DNA of 64,000 nt from Brassica napus (Eukaryota > Streptophyta > Magnoliopsida > Brassicales > Brassicaceae). The stretch spans positions 4,644,162 through 4,708,161 of the forward strand of contig NC_063435.1 in NCBI RefSeq assembly GCF_020379485.1, written 5' to 3'. Shown here piece after piece: positions 48,474-59,280 of this stretch. Under the pieces are notes generated by a model. It worked only from the letters and a program-made list of their open reading frames with translations. It was not told the origin of the DNA and did not search any database. Within the stretch, counting starts at the first letter, position 1, and the number at the start of each line of letters is the position of its first letter. The position numbers were made by a program, and so were the translations under genes.

Positions 48474-48815
48474 TTTGGTCGAATGGCAAGTCGTCTTGTC
48501 CTGATGTCTCGAAACAAGGGACCACTGGCTCGTGGTTGTCCCAGGAGCTTGACTCAACTGCTCAAGAAAGGATGAGATGGGTGCAGAGGAACTACATGAT
48601 CTATAATTATTGTACGGATGCGAAGAGATTTCCTCAAGGTCTTCCAAAGGAGTGCTTAGCTGCGTAGAGAGTTGAGAGTGGAACCAAATGATATGTTTTC
48701 TTTATTGTTATAAAATTATATTCATTTATATTGTATATTTTTTTTCATTTATATTTATATTGTAGATCATATGAATTTATTGATTTGTTTGCAGCGTAAT
48801 TAATAAGAATTAATA

Positions 48816-49147
48816 CTCCCTCCGCATTGTGTTTAAAAGATTGATGAGTTATTGGCTGTCAAAAAAAAAAAAAGATTGATGAGTTACATATTTCACAATT
48901 AAGAAAAGTCAAAAACATTTTTTTATCTATTACATTTTAGATTAATTTTGATTAGTTTTCAATAAATTTTAGCCACTAATATATATATATATTTATAATT
49001 TGATTTATATTTTATTTCTAAAGTTCAATGCATTAACTAAACTTTATAATATCAATCTTTTAAATGAAAAAACAAAACTTAAACACATCAATCATTTAAA
49101 TGAAAAAACAAAACTTAAACACATCAATCATTTAAATCCAAAGGAAG
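48816..49147. mobile_element. Stowaway-like MITE with internal duplication (332 bp)
   Basis: Left end CTCCCTCCGCATTGTGTTTA and right end TTTAAATCCAAAGGAAG, with TA on both sides. The inner part is enlarged by a duplicated GATTGATGAGTTA segment on the left and a doubled CATTTAAATGAAAAAACAAA unit on the right. Confidence 0.7.
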
Positions 49148-49363
49148 TACAATGAATGTAGTCAAAAAAGAAAAAATCGAACCGGGGTTAAACTAAACCA
49201 GGCCAGACCGACTTTAAACCGAAATAAAGAAATGAGCACACGTAACATGAGGCACAAGTAAGCACATGCTTGCTTCACAACAACCAGCTGTTCACATATT
49301 AAACAACACAAGAGTCGCAAGCGGCGAACTAAACTACAAGTGTACTAAGACTACCCTCCCTTG

Positions 49364-49370
49364 TATAAAA
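49364..49370 (+). promoter_or_regulatory. TATA box of XTH25
   Basis: TATAAAA, 61-67 bp before the chosen start codon at 49431. Confidence 0.6.
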
Positions 49371-49430
49371 CCCTCCCAACACATACGCTCCCAATGAATG
49401 AATTCAATTCTCAATCTTACCGACAAAAGC

Positions 49431-50473
49431 ATGGACCGTTCCACTTTCATCTTATCTATATTACTCACACGCACCGCTACGACAACGACCTTCTTCTCTC
49501 CGGTTTACGCCGGAACTTTCGACATGGAGTTTGATATCACTTGGGGTGATGGTCGTGGGAAAGTCCTCAACAACGGAGAGCTTCTCACTCTTTCTCTCGA
49601 TAGAGCCTCTGGCTCTGGATTTCAATCCAAGAAAGAGTATTTGTTCGGAAAAATTGATATGCAACTCAAACTCGTTCCTGGAAACTCTGCAGGAACCGTC
49701 ACTGCCTACTACGTTAGTGTTACATAATATCATATATTTATACGATGTTACCATGTCACATGGTGGTTGTTTTTTCATGCAGCTGAAGTCGAAAGGTGAT
49801 ACGTGGGACGAGATTGATTTTGAGTTTCTTGGTAATCTAACTGGTGATCCATATGTGATGCATACGAATGTGTATACTCAAGGAAAAGGTGATAGGGAAC
49901 AACAGTTCAATCTCTGGTTCGATCCAACGGCTGATTTCCACACTTACTCTGTTCTATGGAACCCTCATCACATCGTGTAAGTATAGCAAATAAATTAAAG
50001 CTCTTTTGTTCAAACTAGAAAATTCTAAGCCTTAACACCTAATCTTTATATGTATAAAAATTGACGTTTGAGTTCATATATTTTGATGCAGTTTCTTGGT
50101 TGATGGAATTGCGATAAGACAATTCAAGAACCTAGAACATAGGGGGATTCAGTATCCGAAGCTGCAGCCAATGAGGCTCTACTCGAGTCTGTGGAACGCA
50201 GACCAGTGGGCTACAAGGGGAGGTCTCGTTAAGACAGACTGGTCCAACGCGCCATTCACCGCTTCTTATAGGAACTTTAGAGCGGACGCATGTGTCTCTT
50301 TCGCTGGAAAATCATCTTGTCCAGCCAGTTCGCCAAGATGGTTCACTCAGAAGCTTGATCTAACGGCGGAAGATAAGATGAGAGTGGTGCAGAGTAAGTT
50401 CATGGTTTATAACTATTGTACGGATACCAAGAGGTTTCCTCAAGGAGTTCCGAAGGAGTGTAATATTCACTAG
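49431..50473 (+). CDS. XTH25: Xyloglucan endotransglucosylase/hydrolase, XTH25 orthologue
   Basis: Three exons, 49431-49712, 49783-49976 and 50092-50473, encode 285 residues. The start chosen is [12 protein letters not shown], which opens the signal peptide. Two earlier ATGs (49394 and 49398) exist; the latter is in frame and would add 11 residues of no signal character. [22 protein letters not shown], glycosylation site NLTG and the XET_C end ([18 protein letters not shown]) are all present. The enzyme is secreted to the wall and remodels xyloglucan. Position between XTH22 and XTH13 matches At5g57550. It is the only clearly intact conventional XTH in the cluster. Confidence 0.93.
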
Positions 50474-51260
50474 CGAGGGAACTTGTGTAGTTAATTAAGC
50501 TTTGGTCCGAAACTCCAAAGCCAGTAAGTATATAGGTTCGTTAAAATTATGTATGTAATGTTGGTGTGTATTTGGGGCATATGTCAAACAAACTCCTCTG
50601 TTTCTATGTACATACTCATAATAAAATGGGTATGAATTATGATAAAATAATATATGCATCATATCGGTTTTATAGCACAGCGACAGCATTATCAAAACCA
50701 CTATGCTACATGCTTTTGTTGAGCGTGAATGATCAGTTTTGTGTTTTGTTGTTTCATTTGCATAAGAAAAATATATGCTTTTATATATAATAGTATATGT
50801 TATATTTTTGGTTAAAGATAATTTATTTTTGTCTTTTCTCAACAAGATAATTAAACACCTAAACGAATATACATTGTATGAACAATAGGTGACAGCTGTA
50901 TTAGAGCAAAATCTAAACTATACTAAAAGTAGAATACTAAGCCCTCTTAGCCTATCCACGTATGCAAATTAATTCCAGCCAATCAAATTGTTTTAGGATA
51001 CTATATCAGTTTTGACACACAGGAACCTAAAGTCTTCCTCTTTCGTGGCCTTTTCAATTACTTCATCCAGCTTAGCCGTTCAGAGTTTCTGTTAAAACAA
51101 ATGCATACCTTCTCGACTTCCCTCTATCATTCATATAAAGAGGGATGCAGAGTGAAAGCAATCCATTCACATTCTTTGTCAAAAGCAGGCTTCATTCTTT
51201 TGTGTCTTTTTTCCTCAGATCCGTCTCAAGATTTTCCCTGAAGAGTGTGTAGAAGCAGCC

Positions 51261-51520
51261 ATGGACGGTGGAGCCGAATGATCTCAGCAGCCTCACCTTA
51301 TCCTAGCTCACAAGATATTCCTACTCACTCATCCCAAGACATGGAAAAAGTCCAGCCCAAGTCTGACGTCTTGGATTCCATCAAATCCGATGGTAAAGTA
51401 TCTTCCTTTTTTCTAATCGATTCCCATAGGGTTTAACAATTTCTCTACATTTTTATTGGGTTTTCTGTTCATGATGTTGGGTTGGTGTTCTTTGTAGGTA
51501 TGGCTGGAGAATGTTGTTCC
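51261..51520 (+). pseudogene. RPN7 (26S proteasome lid subunit) 5' fragment
   Basis: ATG at 51261 opens MDGGAE, then a stop, then SQQPHLILAHKIFLLTHP; after a frameshift it reads DMEKVQPKSDVLDSIKSD and ends at a GTAAAG donor. A few codons of exon 2 (GMAGE) follow an acceptor near 51498. This matches the N-terminus of plant RPN7 as I remember it. One stop and one frameshift make it non-functional. Upstream DNA (51100-51260) may include its old leader and promoter. Confidence 0.75.
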
Positions 51521-52004
51521 GTATTTGCGTATTAGTGTCTGTTGGTTTATACTGATAGAGGGTGTAGCTGTAGCTTTATGAACAACAAGGTCTTGAATTG
51601 GATGACAGAGTTAGTTTGCAGTTTTAGAAAACGAGGCTCGGGTGGAGTTTGGTCTTTAATTAGATGTTACTATGTAGCTGATGATGTCTTCTTTTTTTCT
51701 TTTGTATTGGAGATAATCATGATCTAATGTTGTGCTTTTTCTAAGGGTGGTATCATACAAAATAGTTTTTGGATAAAGCCTTTTGTGCCTTGGTATCCTG
51801 TTAAGAATGTGTCATGTCTTACGTGTATGCTGTGTTGATGTTCTCTTGTGTTTTGCTTTTCTTAAGGCTAATATTATACAAAATAATTTATTTGTAAAAC
51901 CTTTTGTGCCTTTTTATGGTGTTACGAATCTCTCATAGATATGCGGTGTTGATGTTCTCTTACTTATTCCTTTCGTTCTCCTTTGTTTATGATGGTCTAT
52001 GCAG

Positions 52005-52119
52005 GAAGATGGTTTGATCCGCTATGGATGCTTTTATGGAGAAGTTAACCAAGAAAACAGCGGGTTCCGTAACACTGAAGCTGTACAAAGGATCTGTGTC
52101 GGTGACAAGGCGTAAGAGT
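52005..52119 (+). pseudogene. Argininosuccinate synthase C-terminal exon fragment
   Basis: After TATGCAG the sequence reads GRWFDPL and, in another frame, MDAFMEKLTKKTAGSVTLKL followed by YKGSVSV. This is the C-terminal helix-strand region of argininosuccinate synthase, the arginine-biosynthesis enzyme. Three codons are missing at the frame change, and it stops at RRKSI. In Arabidopsis I recall this gene (At4g24830) as the direct neighbour of RPN7 (At4g24820), so both pieces may come from one captured genomic segment. Confidence 0.7.
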
Positions 52120-52439
52120 ATTTGACCCCTTGGAACAAAACATTGTGAAAATACTAAATGCAGTATTTGACCCCTTGGCAAGGACATAGCCAGTGTAGTG
52201 CATGACTTAGTTGCAGCTGGATCATACTGCAGAAACAACCCGTATCCAATAATAACCCCGGTGATCATGCCCTTGGGGTCTCGCCTTTGTCCCTTCTTTC
52301 TCCGGGAGCTCAGAGGTTCCTATCTCTTATTGTGGTTTTCTTTGTTCTATGTGAGAAAGTTCAAACTCTGTCAATGGTACAGCAGGATCATGAATGTGAC
52401 AGATGGAGAGTCCGCCATAGTTCACATCTTCTAAATACA

Positions 52440-52735
52440 TCGTAGCTTCTCTGGAAAAATCGAAGGCTCCCGTACAATTGCAAAGTTTGCCGAGAAGCAT
52501 AGGCGAATTATGAATTCATTTGATAGGCAAAATCCAAGATTACTAGAGATGTCCCTTTCAACGAATCTAAGGCACCAAGGTTGAAGGATTTTGGAAACAA
52601 GAAAGGTGAAGGCCATTGCATATAAGTGTTTGCTGAGCTTATGTGCTGGAAGATTCATACAACCAGTTACGTATGCACTCCCCATAGGGTCTAAAAGGAC
52701 GTCTGAATGTGCAATTTCAAGTTGAAGAATGTTGC
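52440..52735 (+). pseudogene. UPL1/UPL2-type HECT ubiquitin ligase fragment
   Basis: Reads FSGKIEGSRTIAKFAEKHRR, then IMNSFDRQNPRLLEMSLST, a frame change to KAPRLKDFGNKKG, and then ISVC*AYVLEDSYNQLRMHS followed by GLKGRLNVQFQVEE. This matches the region leading into the HECT domain of plant UPL1/UPL2. Frameshifts and stops show it is dead. The preceding 52200-52434 stretch (VAAGSYCRNNPYPIITPVIM) looks coding too, but I cannot place it. Confidence 0.72.
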
Positions 52736-54218
52736 TGGTGGTCTTACAAGATAATGGTATAAGTTAGTTTCAACAATTATATTTGACATATGTACAGTCA
52801 TTGTTTCAAATCAAAGAATTTAAAATATGTTTCCATTTCTTGACCGAGAACTCAAAACTATATTTGATGAACTATGTAACTGTTTCTCGAATTATAAATT
52901 AATAAAGATTTTTCTGATATTGTATCTTCGTCGTATCTGAATAACATGAGATTGATAACCAACGTTTATGTGCGTACTGCTATTAGATTGCAGTATTGAA
53001 TCATATTTGTGCTCTGGAATATCAAATTATTTAATTAAAGTAGAATATGCTCAAGCGCTAGCTAAAATAGCATTTCCAAATTTTACATGCCAAATACGTA
53101 TCCAGTTACATCATGTTAATATTTTGAAAATTGACTAATAAGCATTTGAACTATTAAATGAGTTTTTTCATCTATATAGTAGAACTCTTTCATTCTTTTT
53201 TCATGTTTCTTCTCATTTTAATTTTGTTTATTTTTATTATCATTTAGATATTTTATGAGATATTTATTAAGACCATTTTCGATGGTTTACTTATTTTTTC
53301 ATCAAAATAGAAATATTCTAGAAGCAAATATCAAAACTTTAATATTTTATATAACAGTATCTAATAACAAATCATATTAATTAATTTTGGTTATATTCAC
53401 TCTTTATTCACTTCATTTTAGATGCATAGTGAAATTTTCATCAACCTACAAAATTACAAATAAAATAAATTAGTGAATATTATACATGATTAAAAGAAAA
53501 ATATAAAAATCAATTAGTTTAATTTTTCTATAAAAAAATTCACTCATTTGTTAACACGTTCTTGAGTCTTAGGTTTTAATGAATTTTTGCATGTTTTGAC
53601 GGGTTTTAAGTAAATGATTTTAAGAAATCCCAAAATGAATTACATATCATCACCGGATTTACCAGTTAGATCACAGATCCGAGTCAGGTTTAAAAACATG
53701 AGATATTTATAAAGAATAATTAAAATTATTTTTTACCATTTGAATTAACATGAAAAATTGTTTCAAATTTGTATAAAACTTTTTTTCTCCACATTCAGTT
53801 AACTTTTCTGTTTACCAAATATCCTTTCTAATTTAATGTTTCGTTACTTCCACGTCATTAGAGATGTCCTTCATGTGTGTAGATATTCCAAAGTTATATA
53901 TAGTTTTCAAACTGTTTTGGGCCAATATTCAACAAAGATATCATTAATACTATTTATATGTAAGAAAATTTAAGGAAATTAAAATGTTTATTTGATATGA
54001 TCCGCACATAATGCTCAAAATATGGATGTAGAGAATTTGGTTTTAGACATTTTTACGTGGTAGAACGGAAAACCATACATATTTAGATAGTAAAAAAAAT
54101 TGTAAGTTTTACTCATTTTAATTTAATTTATTAATTTTATAAAGTTGTTGTAATATATTTATTATAAATATAAAAAATATTTGTATAAACCCGGGCGTAG
54201 CCCGGGCAAAAACTCTAG

Positions 54219-55409
54219 TAAAACTAATAAAGATATATGACCATTTAGAAATAAATTCTTTTTTTTGGTAACTAAACACGATTTATTATTTAGAAATAAA
54301 TTCTTGAAAACAAATCAAACTAATTTTCTTTAAAAAAGACAAAACTAATTAATACTATATATGATAATTTCTAGAAATAATTACTACTATGCCAAGTAAG
54401 AGAGATCCAGCGACTGTATACCCTTTCCTTGGGGAAGAGGCTAGCTAATCTAAACCCACCAGTCGATATCTTGTTTTACAAGCAAATACGTCAATGAGAC
54501 CCTATCTCTTCTCAGTCACTATCTTTTTGTATTGCACATGCTTTATTTTTACATCTTTGTTTTTTCATGTAACTTCATCAAGTTGTGTTCATTTATCAAT
54601 TTGGTTTGTTTTCCTATTGCACATCCTTTATTTTTAATGAAGAATCGGGCAGAGGAAGCCGAGAAGAACTGTGAGATTCCTGTAAGATGTGTCTGGAGGG
54701 AGGCAACAAGAACAAGAGAGATAGCTTTTAAGATATGTTTTGACCTTGATTTGAAACTGAATACATGTATGAATGGTAACTCTGACCCGTATCTGGTTTA
54801 TTCATTCCATAATAAACTATCGAGTATTTTGAAGTTTTTGACTATGATTGACCCAGATTTATCAACCTGAAAATGAATATTCTGAATTTGTGTAATTATT
54901 ATGAAGCATGGGAGAGACTCCATGAATACTTCACGCAGGTAGGTGCCTTAAATAATGATGCGTGACAATTCTTACATACGTGTCTGACATGTTCTTTCTC
55001 AATTTCAAAAACCTGTCGGTCCAATTAAAACCCAAAATCAAAACAAATATTTCGAGTTATTGCTTAATTAATCGTACAAATCGATTTTAATTTATTTAAA
55101 ATTTGTTATATGAACTGAACTTACAAATTTGAGCCAGCTGCATGATAACCTTTGAAGGAGAGAAAAAACAACTACATGTATATTTTTATTTGTAAGTTGA
55201 ACGATTAATATATCATGAGCTAACATAAATCATATATATAATACTAACTAAAAATTGTTAGTGCAAGACTATCACGTCGATAATGGGACTCCACGAACCT
55301 CTAATGTACTCGTTTTCTAAAATCTCTCTCCCTATTTAAACACAAATCTGCGATCATACCAAAACCATCAGAAAACAATTACTTAAAACAACAACAACAG
55401 AGCGAAAAA
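54219..55409. other. Intergenic region XTH25 Helitron to XTH13
   Basis: XTH13 upstream region. An open frame at 54532-54867 (the part from MKNRAEEAEKNCEIPVRCVW onward looks the most protein-like) is unrecognised and may be a fragment or chance. A TATA-like TATTTAA lies at 55333-55339. Confidence 0.4.
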
Positions 55410-55847
55410 ATGGCGGGGTTTGAGACCAAATTGATGTTGACGTTGTCTCTTCTGCTCTTGATCGGCGTATGCACGGGAAGTTTCTACGACAACTTCGATA
55501 TCACATGGGGTGATGGTCGTGCCAACATATTTGAGTCTGGACAGCTCTTGACTTGCACTCTCGACAAGATCTCCGGTTCAGGTTTTCAATCGAAGAAAGA
55601 GTATCTATTTGGAAAAATCGATATGAAGATGAAACTTGTCGCTGGAAACTCAGCAGGAACAGTCACTGCTTACTACGTACGTAACACCAACATATAAACA
55701 TATATCTTATTTTTTTGTAACATTAGTGGTACGGTTTTGAATCTTACACTAAGAATGTTTTCACAGCTTTCCTCTAAAGGCGAGACATGGGATGAGATCG
55801 ATTTCGAGTTCTTGGGGAATGTTACTGGACAACCTTATGTTCTCCAT

Positions 55848-57054
55848 TAGAGCTGTCAAATGGTCCGTCCATGGCCCAATTGTGCATGACCATTTGGACC
55901 ATTTCAGTTTTGGGCAGTAATGGGTGGTCCATATTGGACAATGGTCCAACAAATGTCCAAGACCAATAGAGACCATGTCCAAATGGGCATGCCCATGGAC
56001 ACCCAATAATATTTATAATTATTTTTTAATTATTAGTTTAGATTTTATTTTTAAAATTTTAAAATTATGTTTAATTTCCAAAATTATAAAAGTAATTTTT
56101 TTCTTATCAAAACTGTAAAACTATGTTTTCCTCTCAAAATCGAAAAAGTTTCATTTTTCCGCAAAAACCGAAAAATCGCGTTTTTCTGCCAAAACCGATA
56201 TTTTTTTATTTTTCCGTCAAAACCGAGAAATTACGTTTTTCTGCCAAAATCAAAAAAAAATTACGTTTTCCTGCCAAACCCGAGAAATTACATTTTCTCG
56301 CCAAAACCGAGAAATTGTGTTTTTTCCGCCAAAACCGAGAAATTGTGTTTTTTCGCCAAAACCAAGAAATTGCGTTTTCCCACCAAAACCGGGAAATTGT
56401 GTTTTCCCGCCAAAACCGAGAAATTGCATTTTCCCGCCAAAACCGAGAAATTGTGTTTTCCCGCCAAAACCGAGAAATTGTATTTTCCCGCCAAAATCTG
56501 AGAAATTACATTTTTCCGCCAAAACCGAAAAATTGTATTTTTCCGTCAAAATCCAAGAAATTGCGTTTTCCGCCAAAATCGAAAAATTGTGTTTTCTCGC
56601 TAAAACCGTAAATTTGCATTTTCCCGCTAAAACCGAGAAATTATGTTTTTCCGCCAAAATCTGAGAAATTGCGTTTTCCCGCCAAAACAGAGAAATTGTG
56701 TGTGTTTCCGCCAAAATCGAAAAATTAAAATTTCCTGCCAAATTTATGAAATACATTTTTCCGTCAAAACTGTGAATTACGTTTTCCGTCAAAATCATTA
56801 ATTTTTTATTTTAACGATAAAACTGTTTTTTTTGGTTAAATTGTAAAGTTATGTTTTTTTTTATTAAACTCATGAAATTATATTTTAAGAAGCCCATGGA
56901 CACCCATTGTCCATTTGGTCTTCGCCCAATTGGACCGTGTACCAATTGGTCTTTTGTCCAGTTGGACCATTTATTAATTGGGCATGTCCATAGCCCGCCC
57001 AAAATGAATTGGACTGGGCTAGCCCAATGTCAGCCCGCCCAGTTGACACCTCTA
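55848..57054. mobile_element. hAT-type non-autonomous element with internal minisatellite (1207 bp)
   Basis: Terminal inverted repeats TAGAGCTGTCAAATGG (left) and TAGAGGTGTCAACTGG (right end read on minus). A perfect 8 bp duplication TTCTCCAT lies on each side (55840-55847 and 57055-57062), as expected for hAT. Subterminal regions are rich in GGACCATT/TTGGGC-type inverted motifs. The middle is a tandem repeat array. No transposase gene. Confidence 0.92.
56100..56810. repeat. Minisatellite array inside the hAT element
   Basis: More than 20 degenerate copies of a roughly 27-31 base unit, CCGCCAAAACCGAGAAATTG plus a short T-rich tract ending the unit. Copies near the centre are the most alike; those at the edges have decayed. 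The repeat creates long open frames on both strands, which are not real genes. Confidence 0.9.
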
Positions 57055-57768
57055 TTCTCCATACAAATGTGTTCACAGGAGGTAAAGGTAACCGTGAGAT
57101 GCAGTTCTATCTCTGGTTCGATCCCACCGCGGATTTCCACACTTACACCGTCCTTTGGAACCCTCTCAACATCATGTAAGTAATGTAGTTCAACACAATG
57201 TTGGTATTGATAATTTGGTGGCTATGTGATCTATGTATAATAGCTTTTTAAAATTTGTGGGATTAAGTGAATGTTTCATCTGGTTGTGCCCAGAGCTAGT
57301 GTTGCCTCTAGAATCTTGATTTGATCCATGACGGTTCTTGACTTTGTGTTCTGTATTTTGTTTGGGGATCTCAAAAGCTTTCTTGTGGACGGTATCCCGA
57401 TCCGGGTGTTCAAGAACAATGAGGCTCACGGTGTGGCTTACCCGAAGAGCCAGCCGATGAAAATATACTCGAGTCTATGGGAAGCTGATGACTGGGCGAC
57501 GCAAGGTGGTCGAGTCAAGACCGATTGGTCTAATGCTCCATTCAGCGCTTACTACAGGAGTTTTAGTGACGTAGACTGCTGTAGCCGAACTTCAATATGG
57601 AACTGGGTTACGTGCAATGCGAATAGCAACTCGTGGATGTGGACTACACTTAACTCCAATCAGATGGGACAGATGAAGTGGGTGCAAGATGAGTATTTGA
57701 TCTATAACTATTGTACTGATTACAAGAGGTTCCCTCTAGGTCTACCCACGGAATGTAACCTCGCCTGA

Positions 57769-59060
57769 TGTGGTGTTACCATGAAAATTGAAGCACTTGA
57801 TGCAGTTTCTTTCTTTCTAAGTTGACCTCATGGTTTTGTTATTCTTTTGAATTTCTAAGATTTGTTCCCCTTGTTGGGTTATTGATTATATTCTTGGTCA
57901 TCTGTCATAATTGACTACGCTATCGTATTTTCATATATTAAAATATCAATAAAATTTGATTCATTCCTAGCCAGACCGATCTGAAATAGAGCAACTAAAC
58001 AGAGATTTTCTTTTGTCATAACAGAGTGAAAATAGAGAATTCTGTCAGGAAAACAGAGCAAAACAGAACTCTGTGCACTGTTACACTGAGAACAAAAAAA
58101 AATACCCAAATTTCTCTCATATTTTATTCACATGGGCCTTGGAGTTTTAACACATAATCAAGCCCATAATTCAAAACTAAACCAGAATTTTACCATTAAA
58201 AATATTTAAAAAAACTCAAAATTTTATAATATTATCTAAAAATTAGTAACTTAAATTTTTAAAATTAGCATTTTTAATTTTTTTTTGTAAATATGAGTTT
58301 GATGTGTTTTTAACATCAACATTACATATGTATAAATTAAAAATGTAAAAACCCAAAAAATATAATAAAAATTATCTAAAGATTTACTTGTAATAAAATT
58401 ACTAAAAGTTAAAAAATGTAAAAACGAGAAAATATAATAAAAATCTAATAATAAATCTTTAGATAATTTTTATTATATTTTCTGGGTTTTTACATTTTTA
58501 ATTTATACATACATAATGTTGATGTTAAAACACACATGAAACTCATATATTTACAAAAAAAAATTAAAAATGCTAATTTTGAAAATTTAAGTTACTAACT
58601 TTAGATAATATTATAAAATTTAGATTTTTTTTTATTTTTTAGATTTAAATGATAAAATCTCTCAACTATGTTTACTTAATGTAGAAACCCCTAAACCAAA
58701 GATTTATCGGTAGCAATGGTAATTATGATTTGTTATGGTTTAATTCATTAAATTTAGTTAGTTTGATGGTTTTTTTCGTTTGTTTGAGAGTTTTTATCCA
58801 AAATAAACTTAGTTTTTTTTTGCAATAAAAAACAACAAACTTAGTTGATGGGTTTGAACATTAAAATTTATTTTTAAAAGGTGAAGGATTAACCTCGGTC
58901 TTTTATATTTTATCTATTTTGTCAACTTTTACATATGTTTTTATCTATACACAGCTATATATATATATATATATATAGTTAATGTATGTATTATGTAACA
59001 TGCATATGATATGGCTTGTTTAACTGTATGTGTCATCAGTTCGATTTTACAAGTCTCTAA
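57769..59060. other. XTH13 3' flank and gene-free DNA
   Basis: AT-rich. Contains the foldback repeat at 58218-58621 and a TA microsatellite at about 58955-58977. No gene. Confidence 0.5.
58218..58621. repeat. Foldback element with 170 bp arms
   Basis: Left arm about 58218-58386 and right arm about 58452-58621 are reverse complements over almost their full length with scattered mismatches, with a 65 bp loop. Very AT-rich. Probably a foldback MITE, and able to form a long hairpin RNA if transcribed. Confidence 0.85.
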
Positions 59061-59280
59061 GACCATCATTAACTCCAGTCTCTTAACTGGGGTTCTGAGC
59101 TTCGGTTAAGAGATGGTTATTATATTTTCTTAGATTTTAACTAAGAAAAGTTAAGAACCGTCTTTTAAATAAGTGATATAAGAGCCGTCTCTTAGGTGAA
59201 AAGTGTAAAAAAACAAAAAAACAAAAAAAAAATGTTCATAAGTTAAGAACCCCACGTAAGAGACCGAGGCTAATCATGCC
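59061..59280. mobile_element. Probable PIF/Harbinger-like MITE (220 bp)
   Basis: The ends are inverted over about 45 bp: GACCATCATTAACTCCAGTC at left, and GGCATGATTAGCCTCGGTC when the right end is read on minus; both continue with TCTTA..GGGGTTCT. Flanks TAA and TTA would be an imperfect 3 bp duplication. Confidence 0.55.

Larger units (their letters stand above)
40530..48667 (+). pseudogene. XTH22: XTH22/TCH4 orthologue split by an LTR retrotransposon
   Basis: Exon 1 is 40530-40790. Exon 2 runs from 40871 to 41272, is broken by the retrotransposon, and resumes at 48479-48667. Skipping the element and one TTTGG copy gives one open frame of 283 residues, as for Arabidopsis XTH22 (TCH4), the touch-inducible cell-wall enzyme. 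Signal peptide, [19 protein letters not shown] and the NLSG glycosylation site lie in the 5' part. [20 protein letters not shown] lies in the stranded 3' part. As it stands, translation would end at the TGA that opens the LTR, giving 221 residues with the GH16 catalytic motif but without the C-terminal XET_C region. It is very probably non-functional or altered. The reading frame shows no other damage, so the insertion is recent. Identity rests on close resemblance and on XTH25 lying next to it. Confidence 0.92.
48668..49430. other. Intergenic region XTH22 to XTH25
   Basis: XTH22 3' flank, a Stowaway-like MITE (48816-49147) and the XTH25 promoter, with a TATAAAA box at 49364-49370. No gene. 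Confidence 0.5.
50912..54218 (+). mobile_element. Helitron (3.3 kb) carrying fragments of three host genes
   Basis: Begins TCTAAACTATACTAAAAGT after an A and ends CTAG followed by T. A perfect CCCGGGCGTAGCCCGGG hairpin lies about 8 bases before the terminus. No Rep/helicase. The first half holds, in the same orientation, pieces of RPN7, argininosuccinate synthase and a UPL-type HECT ligase. The second half (about 52760-54180) is AT-rich and non-coding. Another Helitron-like start (TCTATATAGTAGAAC) at 53171 leaves open that two elements are joined here. Confidence 0.78.
55410..57768 (+). pseudogene. XTH12/XTH13 orthologue split by a hAT element
   Basis: Exon 1 is 55410-55676. Exon 2 is 55767-55847 plus 57063-57175, interrupted by the transposon and one target-site copy. 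Exon 3 is 57378-57768. Without the insert the frame is 283 residues long, with signal peptide, [19 protein letters not shown], glycosylation site NVTG and a cysteine-rich XET_C end ([15 protein letters not shown]). This resembles Arabidopsis XTH12/XTH13, which lie next to XTH25. In the present form the first three bases of the hAT element, TAG, are an in-frame stop after residue 116. Splice sites and the rest of the frame are undamaged, which points to a recent hit. Splicing out the insert is conceivable but no suitable sites are obvious. Confidence 0.9.

Noticed and set aside
54532..54867. 112-residue plus-strand frame
   Set aside because: Unrecognised, with a hydrophobic unrelated N-terminus; may be chance or a fragment. 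Mentioned under the intergenic entry only.
56067..56798. Long open frames on both strands (up to 182 residues) in the hAT interior
   Set aside because: They arise from a tandem repeat lacking stops; the peptide is a monotonous repeat and appears in several frames of both strands.
56100..56810. Regularly spaced repeats resembling a CRISPR array
   Set aside because: Plant nuclear DNA; the units are adjacent and degenerate, with no unique spacers, inside a hAT element.
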